This document shows positions 1 to 7,581 of a DNA stretch of 64,000 bases, piece after piece. Every line of letters begins with the position of its first letter. Within the stretch, counting starts at the first letter, position 1. The DNA comes from JABFRZ01 sp036376275 (GTDB lineage: Bacteria > Planctomycetota > UBA1135 > GCA-002686595): contig DASVAP010000258.1 of assembly GCA_036376275.1 (NCBI GenBank), positions 76,941 through 140,940 of the forward strand. Direction: 5' to 3'. Made by a program: the position numbers and the translations under genes. The notes under the pieces were generated by a model. That model was not told where the DNA came from. It worked only from the letters and a program-made list of their open reading frames with translations, and did not search any database.

Positions 1-228
1 GCAAGGGGCGCGTGCGGAATGATGGAACCCGAACGCGGCCGCCGGGCGGCCCATTCTCAGCGCGGGTTGGCACCCGCAACCCAGGCGAGCGCGGTCGATC
101 CCGCACAGGTCCTGAAGGGCCGACGGCATCCCGAAGGGTTGCGGGTGGCGTCCGGCTTCGCCGGACGCGGTGAGCGACCACCTCCCGCAGGATCGTTGCG
201 ATGCGCGACGACTCCTGGAGGTAGTCGC
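1..228. other. Left-edge non-coding stretch
   Basis: No protein-coding frame here shows family resemblance; open frames are antisense shadows. The only clear structure is a perfect 9-bp hairpin at 148-168. The rest (1-147) holds nothing I can identify. Confidence 0.5.
148..168 (-). terminator. Hairpin downstream of debranching enzyme gene
   Basis: Perfect 9-bp inverted repeat, arms GCGTCCGGC and GCCGGACGC with a TTC loop, about 60 bases beyond the stop codon of the leftward debranching-enzyme gene. There is no T-run, so it is a terminator candidate by position and stability only. Confidence 0.5.
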
Positions 229-2232
229 TCAGCGCTTCCTGGCCGCCTTGCGCGGCGCCGGCTCCGCGGCGGGCGCGCGCGCCAGCACGACGCGCTCGAG
301 CCGCAGGAGCTCGCCCAGCGACCAGGCCTGGAACGGGCAGCCGCCGGGCGTGTGCGGGAAGTCGCCGTCGGCGACCTCGCTCACGTGGCCGAGCCCGGCC
401 TGCGCGAGGTGCGCGTGGAGCGGCGCGAGGAAGCGCGCGCGCGCGCTCGCCCTGGCCTCGTCGCCGCTCCCCTGCACGCGTACCCAGGCCTCGACGAAGG
501 GTCCGAGCAGCCAGGGCCAGACCGTGCCCTGGTGGTAGGCGCGGTCGCGCTCGAGCGGGCCGCCGGCGTAGCGTCCCTGGTAGCGCGCGTCCCAGCACGG
601 CAACGTGCGCAGGCCGAGCGGGGTCCACAGCTCGCGCTCGAGCACCTCGACCACGCGCCGCGCGCGCTCCGGCGTGACCAGCACGCGCGCGAGGCCCCCC
701 AGGGCCAGCACCTGGTTCGGGCGCAGGCTCGTGTCGGCCGTGCCGCGCACGTGGTCGCAGTCGACCACGTCGTTCAGGTAGCCGACGTTCTCGTTCCAGA
801 AGCGCTGCTCGAAGGCCTCGCTGGCCTTCTCGACCAGGGTGCGGAAGCGCCGGTCGAAGCGCGCGCCGAAGGACAGCGCCTGGATCCACAGCGCCTGCAC
901 CTCGACCGGCTTGCCGATGCGCGGGGTCATGACCTCGTCCCCGACCTTGGCGTCCATCCAGGTGAGCTGCAGCCCGGGTACGCCGCAGGCGAGGAGCCCA
1001 TCGGCGTCGGCGCGGATCCCGAAGCGCGTGCCGCTCGCGTAGCCCGCCAGGATCGCGAGCGCGGCGCCCTCCAGGACCTCGCGCTCGGCGCGCGACAGTC
1101 CCTTCGCGGCCGCCAGCGTCTCCTCGACCGCCACCACGAACCACAGCGACGCGTCGACCGAGTTGAACTCCGCCTCGCCCTCGTCGGGGAAGCGATTCGG
1201 CAGCATGCCGCGCGAGACGTGGTCGGCCCAGGCCGCCAGGATCTCGGCCGCCGCGGCGGCCTGTCCGCGCGCCAGCAGCAGGCCGCGCAGCGCCAGGAAC
1301 GTGTCGCGGCCCCAGTCGGTGAACCACGGATAGCCGGCCACGAGCGAGCGCCCCTCGCCGCGGCGCACGAGGTAGGCCTCGGCGGCGCGGTCGAGCGGCT
1401 CGAGCGCGGCGCGACGGGTGCGCTCGCGCGCGAGGAGCTCGCCGGCGAGCTCGAGCGCCGGCGCGTCGCTCGGCGGCGCGGGCGTGTGGCCGGCGAGCTC
1501 CGCGGTCAAGATCAGGCACAGCTCGCCGCCGGCCAGGTCGTGCTCGAAGACGCCCGGCGCGGCCAGGTCCTCGAGGTGGTCGTAGCCGCGGGCGCGCTCC
1601 TCCTCGTAGAGGAAGTCCCGGTACCACAGCGGCTCGGAGCGGAAGAGCCCGTTCGAGTGCGCGTGCACCGCCGGGAAGGCCGGATCGGGGCGCCAGCGCA
1701 CGCGCGCGCCGTCCAGCTCGCTGGCGAGGTCGAGGCGCGCGTCCGCACGCCGCAGGGCGTGGACGTCGCGCAGGGCGAGCAGCGGACGCACCGTCAGCCG
1801 CGCGCGCTCGGCCCGGCCCTCGAGCCGCCAGCGCAGGACGACCTGGGCCGAGTCGCGCGGCACGCACAGCTCGTGCACGACGCGCAGGTCCCCGTCGAGC
1901 TCGGGGTGGTCGACCTCGTAGGTCCAGCGCGGGAAGGGCTCGGCCTCGAAGGCGACCAGGCGTCCGGCCCCGTCCGGGTGCGTCACCGCGGGCGCGTAGC
2001 GGTGTGAGGTGAGCGCGCGCGGTCCCTGCCCGACGTCGATCCAGGCCTCGACCGCCGCCACCAGCATCACGCGTCCGGTCGGCGGCGTGCGCGCGGCGCA
2101 CAGGAGCCCGTGGTAGCGGCGTGTGCGGATCCCGCTGGCGGTGCCCTGGGCGAAGCCGCCCAGGCCGTCGGCCTCGAGCCACTCGAGGGTCGGATCGTGC
2201 AGACGGTCGTCCTGGATCGGGGGAAGGGTCAT
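229..2232 (-). CDS. Glycogen debranching enzyme (amylo-alpha-1,6-glucosidase, GH133)
   Basis: Cytosolic enzyme predicted to hydrolyse alpha-1,6 branch points in glycogen-like glucan. The 667-residue product fits the bacterial/archaeal-type debranching family. The N-terminal domain carries EWLEADGLGGFAQGTASG (residues 17-34) followed by RTRRYHGLL, a hallmark of this family. The C-terminal (alpha/alpha)6 glucosidase domain carries YPWFTDWGRDTFLAL near residue 300 and an FNSVDASLWF segment further on, where the catalytic acids lie. The open frame extends 74 codons upstream, but that extension looks unlike protein, so I start at the ATG just before TLPPIQDD; no clear Shine-Dalgarno is seen. It is divergent from the zinc-finger gene. 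The nearby APH-fold kinase may also act on sugars, but that is inference. Confidence 0.93.
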   Translation of the reverse strand: MTLPPIQDDRLHDPTLEWLEADGLGGFAQGTASGIRTRRYHGLLCAARTPPTGRVMLVAAVEAWIDVGQGPRALTSHRYAPAVTHPDGAGRLVAFEAEPFPRWTYEVDHPELDGDLRVVHELCVPRDSAQVVLRWRLEGRAERARLTVRPLLALRDVHALRRADARLDLASELDGARVRWRPDPAFPAVHAHSNGLFRSEPLWYRDFLYEEERARGYDHLEDLAAPGVFEHDLAGGELCLILTAELAGHTPAPPSDAPALELAGELLARERTRRAALEPLDRAAEAYLVRRGEGRSLVAGYPWFTDWGRDTFLALRGLLLARGQAAAAAEILAAWADHVSRGMLPNRFPDEGEAEFNSVDASLWFVVAVEETLAAAKGLSRAEREVLEGAALAILAGYASGTRFGIRADADGLLACGVPGLQLTWMDAKVGDEVMTPRIGKPVEVQALWIQALSFGARFDRRFRTLVEKASEAFEQRFWNENVGYLNDVVDCDHVRGTADTSLRPNQVLALGGLARVLVTPERARRVVEVLERELWTPLGLRTLPCWDARYQGRYAGGPLERDRAYHQGTVWPWLLGPFVEAWVRVQGSGDEARASARARFLAPLHAHLAQAGLGHVSEVADGDFPHTPGGCPFQAWSLGELLRLERVVLARAPAAEPAPRKAARKR

Positions 2233-2497
2233 GGGAGCGAGAGCCAGGATGGGGAGAAGGGGTCCGCCGGCCAAGGGCGCACCGCGCGTCCGGTCCGGCA
2301 TCCACCCGCCTGGGATGCCGCGCGGCGGGCGTCCGTGTCGCCCCGCCCGGATTCCGGTTGCGCCCTGAAACGCTTGCCCCCGGGGCGCATCGGAGCAGAA
2401 TCGGAGCTTGCAGCATGGTCGTATCGCAGCGGATCGCCCCTCACCGGATCGCAAGGCAGGGTCGGGCTCTCTTCCCGGGCCCCCGGCTCACCGGCTC

Positions 2498-2869
2498 GTG
2501 AACTGCACCGAGTTCCAGGCCGGCCTGCACGGCTACTTCCACGGTCCCTGCTCCGACGAGCGGCGCGCCGAGCTCGACGGCCACGCGGCCGGCTGCGGGC
2601 CCTGCGGCGACCTCATGAGCCTGTGCCGGGAGATCTCGTGCCAGGAGTTCGTCGAGTTCCTGGACCGCTACGTCGCCGAGGAGCTCGAGCCCGAGCGCCG
2701 CGCCGTCTTCGAGCGCCACCTCTCGATCTGCTCCGACTGCACCTCCTACCTCGACTCCTACCGCAAGACGATGCGGCTCTCGGTCCAGGCCCTGCGCGAG
2801 GTCAGCTTCCCGGCCGACGTCCCGGCCGAGCTCCTGCAGGCCATCCTGGCGGCGCGCAGGCGCGGCTGA
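2498..2869 (+). CDS. Double zinc-finger (zf-HC2) anti-sigma-like protein
   Basis: Small 123-residue cytosolic protein made of two consecutive putative zinc-finger modules of the zf-HC2/anti-sigma type. The first runs from CTEF through HAAGCGPC; the second from CQEF through HLSICSDC, each with the HxxxCxxC zinc signature. The family usually binds an ECF sigma factor and keeps it inactive. No sigma gene is adjacent and no transmembrane segment follows the fingers, so its partner is unknown. The open frame could start upstream at 2408, but that region is low-complexity; the GTG at 2498, directly before the first finger, is preferred. The doubling of the finger is unusual. Confidence 0.8.
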   Translation: MNCTEFQAGLHGYFHGPCSDERRAELDGHAAGCGPCGDLMSLCREISCQEFVEFLDRYVAEELEPERRAVFERHLSICSDCTSYLDSYRKTMRLSVQALREVSFPADVPAELLQAILAARRRG

Positions 2870-2898
2870 ACCTCCGCGCGGGGCGCTGCGGCCTGCCG

Positions 2899-2904
2899 TA
2901 GACT
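2899..2904 (+). promoter_or_regulatory. -10 box (TAGACT) for the APH-fold kinase gene
   Basis: TAGACT lies 8 bases before the ATG at 2913. A start 6-7 bases downstream of a -10 would place the transcript end almost at the start codon, so a leaderless message is likely. Part of a recurring pattern in this window. Confidence 0.45.
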
Positions 2905-2912
2905 CCCGCGCG

Positions 2913-4199
2913 ATGGCCCTGCGCGTGCGCGAGCGGGATTCCGGCCTGCCGGCCCTGGCCGGCGAGGCGCACCTCGTCCCGCCCGATCCGGCCGAGCTGT
3001 GCGCGCTCGTCGCGGCGCACCTGGCCCGGCCCGACGCACCGGCGATCGAGTCGGCGAGCTGGGACTACGCGCGCTGGAAGCCGGGCGTCTCGATCGCGGC
3101 GGTCTACACCGTGCGCTTCGCCGACGGGACCTGCGAGCCGGTGGTCGCCAAGCGCTACGCCGACGGCAAGGAGCGCACGCTCACCTTCCGCCCGCGCAAC
3201 GAGGAGCACCTGGAGGCCCTGTGCGAGCGTCTGAGGCCGCGCGCGCTGCTGCCCGAGCATTCGCTCGCCCTGTGGGTGCCGCCGGCCGACCGCGTGCTGC
3301 GCGGGCTGCCGGTGCTGCTCGATCGCAAGAAGCTCGGCAACCTCGTGACGCGCTCCGCCATCGTCCCGCCGGGCACGGTCAAGCGCCGCAAGACCGAGTA
3401 CACGCTCCTGCGCTACAAGCCCGAGCGCCGCGCCGTCTACCGCCTCGACCTGCGCCTGCGTGGCGAGGGCAAGCCGAAGCTGGCCCTCGCGGCGCGCGCC
3501 CTGGCCCCGGCCGAGGCGGCGCGCGTGGTCGCCGCGCGCACGGCCTTCGAGGCGGCGGGCGGCAAGGAGCTCGCCCCGCCGCTCGCGGCCACGAACCTGC
3601 GCCAGGGGTTCCTGCTCGAGCCCTGGCTCGCGCTCGAGACCTTCGGCGGCGGCGACTTCGGCCACGCGCACGCCGCCGGCGAGGAGCTGGCGCGCCTGCA
3701 CGCCCTCGCGCCGCCGCCCGCGCTCCGCCCGCTGCCGCTGGGCCTGCCGGACGACCTCGACGCGCTCTTCGCCGTCGACGCCACCCTCGCGCGGCTCCCG
3801 CGCGCCGCCCCACACCCCGTTCCGCGCGCGCGCGTCTTCTGCCACGGCGACTTCCACCCCGACCAGGTCGCGCGCAGGCAGGACGGCCCCTGGATCCTGA
3901 TGGACCTCGACTGCCTCGCCGCGGGAGACCCGGCCGCCGACCTCGCCAACTGGATCGCCGACTGGATCGTCGAGCACGAGCGCGTCGACCTCGCCGCCGC
4001 CTCGGACGAGCTCCTCGCCGGCTACCGCTCCGCCGGCGGCGCCCTACCCGACCCGGCCCACCTGCACGCGCACGTCGCCGCCGAGCTCGTCCACCGCTCC
4101 GGCTCGGCCCTGCGGCGGCTGGAACGCGGCGCGATCGCGATCGCACGCTTCGCCCTGGAGGCTGCGCGAAGGGTCGAGGCGGGGTCCGGCGCGAGGTAG
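2913..4199 (+). CDS. Aminoglycoside-phosphotransferase-fold kinase
   Basis: A 428-residue cytosolic phosphotransferase of the APH/choline-kinase fold. Visible are the catalytic-loop motif HGDFHPDQV (around residue 310) and, shortly after, WILMDLDCLAAGDPAADLAN, which supplies the metal-binding aspartates. The N-terminal lobe is larger than in antibiotic-resistance APH enzymes. The family phosphorylates small hydroxylated substrates (sugars, maltose, homoserine, antibiotics). Position beyond a glycogen debranching gene makes a sugar substrate attractive, but the sequence does not decide it. It ends facing the leftward asparagine-synthase-like gene, with the three-hairpin element in the gap. Confidence 0.82.
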   Translation: MALRVRERDSGLPALAGEAHLVPPDPAELCALVAAHLARPDAPAIESASWDYARWKPGVSIAAVYTVRFADGTCEPVVAKRYADGKERTLTFRPRNEEHLEALCERLRPRALLPEHSLALWVPPADRVLRGLPVLLDRKKLGNLVTRSAIVPPGTVKRRKTEYTLLRYKPERRAVYRLDLRLRGEGKPKLALAARALAPAEAARVVAARTAFEAAGGKELAPPLAATNLRQGFLLEPWLALETFGGGDFGHAHAAGEELARLHALAPPPALRPLPLGLPDDLDALFAVDATLARLPRAAPHPVPRARVFCHGDFHPDQVARRQDGPWILMDLDCLAAGDPAADLANWIADWIVEHERVDLAAASDELLAGYRSAGGALPDPAHLHAHVAAELVHRSGSALRRLERGAIAIARFALEAARRVEAGSGAR

Positions 4200-4263
4200 G
4201 CACCCCGCCCGTGCTCGCGCGAGGGCTTGCGGGGCACGGATCCGAGGGCCAGGAGCCTGTCCC

Positions 4264-4363
4264 GGAATCCGCGCACCGGATCACCGGGCGGGCTCGCGCC
4301 CGCCCGGAGAACCGGTGCGGTCACGCTGACGGCGGAATCCGTAGCCGATCTGACGATCGGCTA
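4264..4363 (-). repeat. Three-hairpin 3' element, copy A
   Basis: Read on the minus strand it begins at the TAG stop codon of the asparagine-synthase-like gene. Hairpin one is 9 bp (arms TAGCCGATC / GATCGGCTA, 4342-4363). Next is a small GTCA-GCG-TGAC dyad (4321-4331). Last is a long hairpin: inner arms CCGGGCGGG / CCCGCCCGG (4284-4307) stacked on outer arms GCACCGG / CCGGTGC (4273-4318). A second copy lies at 49067-49163, also starting at a stop codon. An 8-base direct repeat GGAATCCG (4264-4271 and 4334-4341) flanks the big hairpin. There is no T-run typical of an intrinsic terminator. Confidence 0.75.
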
Positions 4364-6175
4364 GGGCAGCTCGCCCTTCAGCACCTGCGGCAGCACGTGC
4401 GCGATCGAGATCACGTCGGCCCCGCTCTTGAACTCCTTCCAGCCCTCCTCGGCGCGGGCGGGGTCGAAGAGCTCGGTCCAGAAGCCGCCCTGCTTGAAGG
4501 CCTCCTTGAGCAGCGGCTTGCCGACGTCCTTCCAGTAGTACTTGTAGTGGAAGCGGCGGAAGCGCGCGGTCTGGCGCCAGCGGGGGAGCTCGGCGCCCTC
4601 CTCGCCCTCCTCGCGCGGGATCTCGACCGGCGGGATCAGGCCGGAGACGAGGTGCTCCTCGGTGGCCTGGTCGGTGTAGGGGAAGGCGGCCCACTCGGGC
4701 GCGAGCAGGCCGGTGATGTGGCGGTGCATCGGCTTCGAGACGAGCTCCTCCTCGGGCATGCCGTAGCAGGCGCGGATGAAGTGCGGCGTCAGGAACGGCG
4801 TCACGACCAGGCCCGTCTGGCCGGAGACGGTGGCCGAGCCCCAGCGGCGCGTGTACTCGTGCAGGAAGAAGAAGTGCAGCGGGCCGCGGCCGGTGAGCCC
4901 GTGGTCGAGCGCGGCGCGGTAGGAGCGGCGCAGGAGCTCGCGCACGCCCTCGCGCAGGTCGGCGCGCAGGATCGGCGGGGAATCGGCCTCCAGGTCGGCC
5001 AGGAGGAGCTCCTCGTAGCGCGACGGCGGATGGTCCTGGGCGTGGATCTTCTTCGCGAAGTCGGCCTTGCCGATGCCGGCGTGCTGGCCCATCACGTTGA
5101 CCACGCCGCCGTCGAGGCGCTCCTTGCCCTCGCGCGAGAGGAAGCTCTTGTGCTTCAGGGTCGTGAAGTTGCCCGCCTGCCACAGCAGCGCCTTGGCGAG
5201 GCTCGTGCGCAGGCCCTCGGCCGAGTCGGGCGGCACGCCGCCCTCGGTCTTGATCCGGTGCGGCAGGCCGGCCATGCGCGCCAGCGCAGCCGAGATGAGC
5301 ACGTCGAAGTGCGTCTCCTGGCCGCGCACGCGCAGCTCGAAGTCGGCGCCGAGGTGGCGCAGGCAGGCTGCGACGCAGCGGCTGTCCCAGCCGCCCGAGA
5401 GGCCGACGGTGGGCTTCTCCCACAGCTCCATCGCGTCGGACAGGTGGTCGAGCAGTGCCTGGCGCCCGGCCTCCAGGCACTCCTCGCGCGAGCGCGGGGC
5501 GGGCGCGACCCACTCGCCGAGCGGGTCGAAGCGGTTGCGCAGCACGCGCTCGGGCTGCACGCGGAGCTCGGTCCCCCCGGTCAGGAGCCGCGCGCCCTCG
5601 TAGCCGCTCGTGTGCTGCGGGAACCAGTGCGTCGTGAAGCGCGCGGCCCACTCGAGCGCGACGGGCTTCAGCACCACCCCGAGCGCCCGCAAGGCGCACA
5701 GGCGGTTCGTCAGGGCCCAGCGGTGCTCGTCCTCGTACTCGTACAGCGGCGCCTGGCCGAGGCCGTCGTTCTGCACGCGCACCTCGCCGCTCCCCTTCTC
5801 GGCCCAGATCAGGGCCGCGGGCGGGATCAGCTCGCGCAGGTAGGGCTCGCGGGCGCGCTCCAGCTCGCGCGTCAGGGCGAGGAGCGCGTTCCCGTCGGCG
5901 GGGAACGCTCCGTGGGCGCGCAGGAGGCGCCGCGCGTTGAGCGGATAGTCCGGCGCGAAGGCCCAGCGCCGTCCGTCCTCCTCGAGGAAGGGCGCGCGGA
6001 AGCCCTTGACCGGGTGCTCGAGCCAGGCGAGGTGCGTCGGGCCCTCGCTGCGCGTCGTGCGCGCGGCCTCCGGCGCGAGGATCGGGTCGAAGAGCCGCGC
6101 CAGCTCGTCCACGACGGGACCGGGCTCGGGGCCGCGCGCGGGGCCCTTCGCGCGCCAGAGCAGGAAGATCTTCAT
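4361..6175 (-). CDS. Asparagine-synthase-like PP-loop protein, paralog 1
   Basis: A 604-residue protein with a C-terminal asparagine-synthetase-type ATP pyrophosphatase domain: PP-loop SGGWDSR near residue 260, followed by GQHAGIGKADF. The N-terminal half resembles the Ntn-glutaminase fold, but position 2 is Lys instead of the catalytic Cys, so glutamine hydrolysis is unlikely; ammonia, or an intramolecular amine as in beta-lactam synthetase, would be the nucleophile. Its closest visible relative is the gene at 7582-9411, colinear over the full length (both begin M-K/R-IFLLWR and share LSGGWDSR and VVNVMGQHAG). A ThDP decarboxylase gene lies between them. Substrate unknown; a role in modifying a glycan, lipid head group or small molecule is inference. 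Confidence 0.85.
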   Translation of the reverse strand: MKIFLLWRAKGPARGPEPGPVVDELARLFDPILAPEAARTTRSEGPTHLAWLEHPVKGFRAPFLEEDGRRWAFAPDYPLNARRLLRAHGAFPADGNALLALTRELERAREPYLRELIPPAALIWAEKGSGEVRVQNDGLGQAPLYEYEDEHRWALTNRLCALRALGVVLKPVALEWAARFTTHWFPQHTSGYEGARLLTGGTELRVQPERVLRNRFDPLGEWVAPAPRSREECLEAGRQALLDHLSDAMELWEKPTVGLSGGWDSRCVAACLRHLGADFELRVRGQETHFDVLISAALARMAGLPHRIKTEGGVPPDSAEGLRTSLAKALLWQAGNFTTLKHKSFLSREGKERLDGGVVNVMGQHAGIGKADFAKKIHAQDHPPSRYEELLLADLEADSPPILRADLREGVRELLRRSYRAALDHGLTGRGPLHFFFLHEYTRRWGSATVSGQTGLVVTPFLTPHFIRACYGMPEEELVSKPMHRHITGLLAPEWAAFPYTDQATEEHLVSGLIPPVEIPREEGEEGAELPRWRQTARFRRFHYKYYWKDVGKPLLKEAFKQGGFWTELFDPARAEEGWKEFKSGADVISIAHVLPQVLKGELP

Positions 6176-6258
6176 GGCAGCAGGGGAGGGGGAGTCTGCG
6201 CTCGTCTATCGGTTCGCGCGAGGCCCGGGGCCGCCGCGCTCCCGCGCGCCTGCTGGAC

Positions 6259-6304
6259 GCGGGGGCTGGAGCCCGCCCGGAAGGAGGCCGGGCTGGAGCC
6301 CGGC
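6259..6304. repeat. GGCTGGAGCC hairpin repeats (two in tandem)
   Basis: Two adjacent short palindromes built around GGCTGGAGCC. The first, at 6259-6276, has arms GCGGG / CCCGC. The second, at 6287-6304, is a perfect 8-bp stem, GCCGGGCT-GG-AGCCCGGC. Related copies occur at 7526-7543 and 17564-17581. They lie in the divergent gap between the asparagine-synthase-like and decarboxylase genes. Confidence 0.6.
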
Positions 6305-6358
6305 GCGCCGGAGGTGCCCGGTGGACGGGAAGCAGGCGCCAGGCCAACCTGAGCCCCC

Positions 6359-7501
6359 ATGATCCGAGCGAGCGAGGTCGTGCAGCTCTTCCGTCGCGCC
6401 GGGTTCGAGCTCTTCACGGGCGTGCCCTGCTCCTACCTGACGCCCCTGATCGACACGGTGATCGCTTCGCGCGACATCCGCTACGTCGGCGCGACCAACG
6501 AGGGCCAGGCGGTCGCGGTCGCGGCCGGGGCGCGCATCGGCGGGAAGGGTGCCGTGGTGCTGTTCCAGAACTCGGGCCTCGGCAACGCCGTCAACCCGCT
6601 GACCTCGCTGACGCACCCTTTCCGGCTGCCGGTCCTGGTGATCACGACCTGGCGCGGCGAGCCGGGGGGCGAGCACGACGAGCCGCAGCACGAGGTCATG
6701 GGCGAGATCACGCCGCGCCTGCTCGAGCTGATGAAGATTCCCTGGGAGCTCCTGCCGCGGGACGCGGCCGGGCTGGAGGCCGCGCTCGGCCGCGCGACGG
6801 CCCACATGCGCGCGCAGCGCCTGCCCTACGCCTTCATCGTGCAGAAGGGCGCGGTCGAGGCCGGCGAGACGGGCCAGCACCGCACCAGCGAGCGCCAGGT
6901 CTCCGGCGCGCTGCGCGGTGGCTTCGGGAGCGCGCGCCTCGCGCCCGACCGGGCCCTGGCGGCCGTCGTTGCGGGTCTCGGCGGATCCGACGTCGCCGTG
7001 GCGACCACCGGCTTCACCGGCCGCGCCCTGTACGCCCTCGGCGACCGGCCGAACCAGCTCTACTTCGTGGGCTCGATGGGCTGCGTCTCGAGCTTCGGTC
7101 TGGGCCTGGCGCTGGCGCAGCCGCGGCGGCGCGTGGTCGTGCTGGACGGCGACGGCGCGATGCTGATGCACCTCGGCGCGAGCGCGACCATCGGCCACGA
7201 GGCCCCGCCGAACCTGGTGCACGTGCTGCTCGACAACGGTGTGCACGACTCGACCGGCGCCCAGGCGACCGTGGCCCCGGCCGTGGACCTGGCGCTCGTC
7301 GCGCACGCCTGCGGCTACCCCGACGTGCGCCGGATCGCCGGCGAGGACGAGCTGCGCGAGGCGCTGCGCGACGCGAGCCCTGGCCCGCGCTTCCTGCACG
7401 TGCGCACCGAGCCGCGCGCGAGCCGCAAGCTGCCGCGGCCGAAGGAGACGCCGGCCGAGGTGGCCGAGCGGTTCGCGCAGTGGATGCGAGGGCATCCGTG
7501 A
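6359..7501 (+). CDS. Phosphonopyruvate decarboxylase-like ThDP enzyme
   Basis: A 380-residue thiamine-diphosphate-dependent decarboxylase. The N-terminal pyrimidine-binding part has TGVPCSYLTPLID and the catalytic Glu in ATNEGQA. The C-terminal pyrophosphate-binding motif runs from GDGAMLMHLG (around residue 263) to the LLDNGVHDSTG segment. Length and motifs fit the phosphonopyruvate/sulfopyruvate decarboxylase branch, which makes phosphonoacetaldehyde in phosphonate biosynthesis. The expected PEP mutase is not in the window, so the substrate (phosphonopyruvate, sulfopyruvate or another 2-oxo acid) is open. It is flanked on both sides by outward-oriented asparagine-synthase-like paralogs. Confidence 0.85.
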   Translation: MIRASEVVQLFRRAGFELFTGVPCSYLTPLIDTVIASRDIRYVGATNEGQAVAVAAGARIGGKGAVVLFQNSGLGNAVNPLTSLTHPFRLPVLVITTWRGEPGGEHDEPQHEVMGEITPRLLELMKIPWELLPRDAAGLEAALGRATAHMRAQRLPYAFIVQKGAVEAGETGQHRTSERQVSGALRGGFGSARLAPDRALAAVVAGLGGSDVAVATTGFTGRALYALGDRPNQLYFVGSMGCVSSFGLGLALAQPRRRVVVLDGDGAMLMHLGASATIGHEAPPNLVHVLLDNGVHDSTGAQATVAPAVDLALVAHACGYPDVRRIAGEDELREALRDASPGPRFLHVRTEPRASRKLPRPKETPAEVAERFAQWMRGHP

Positions 7502-7525
7502 GCCGAGGGTAGGGGGAAGGGAGCA

Positions 7526-7543
7526 GCCAGGCTGGAGCGCGGC
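7526..7543. repeat. GGCTGGAGC hairpin repeat, degenerate copy
   Basis: GCCAGGCTGGAGCGCGGC, followed by GGTCCC, differs at two stem positions from the perfect copy at 17564-17581 and shares its flanking GGTCCC-GGGG. It lies in the gap after the ThDP decarboxylase gene. Confidence 0.5.
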
Positions 7544-7552
7544 GGTCCCGGG

Positions 7553-7570
7553 GCCAGGCCGGCGCCTGGC
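7553..7570. terminator. Bidirectional hairpin between convergent genes
   Basis: Perfect 7-bp arms GCCAGGC and GCCTGGC with a CGGC loop, between the stop codons of the decarboxylase gene (+) and asparagine-synthase-like paralog 2 (-). Confidence 0.5.
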
Positions 7571-7581
7571 GGCCGAGGGGA

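Noticed and set aside
19..2007. Long open frame antisense to the glycogen debranching gene
   Set aside because: Amino-acid composition is Arg/Ala-dominated with no family motif; the opposite strand encodes an unmistakable GH133 enzyme. Typical shadow frame in G+C-rich DNA; many similar ones across the window were dropped.
4200..4263. Extension of the three-hairpin element to include the GGATCG-type repeat
   Set aside because: Copy B is preceded by such a repeat, but the corresponding region before copy A shows only weak, rearranged similarity, so the two repeat families are kept separate.
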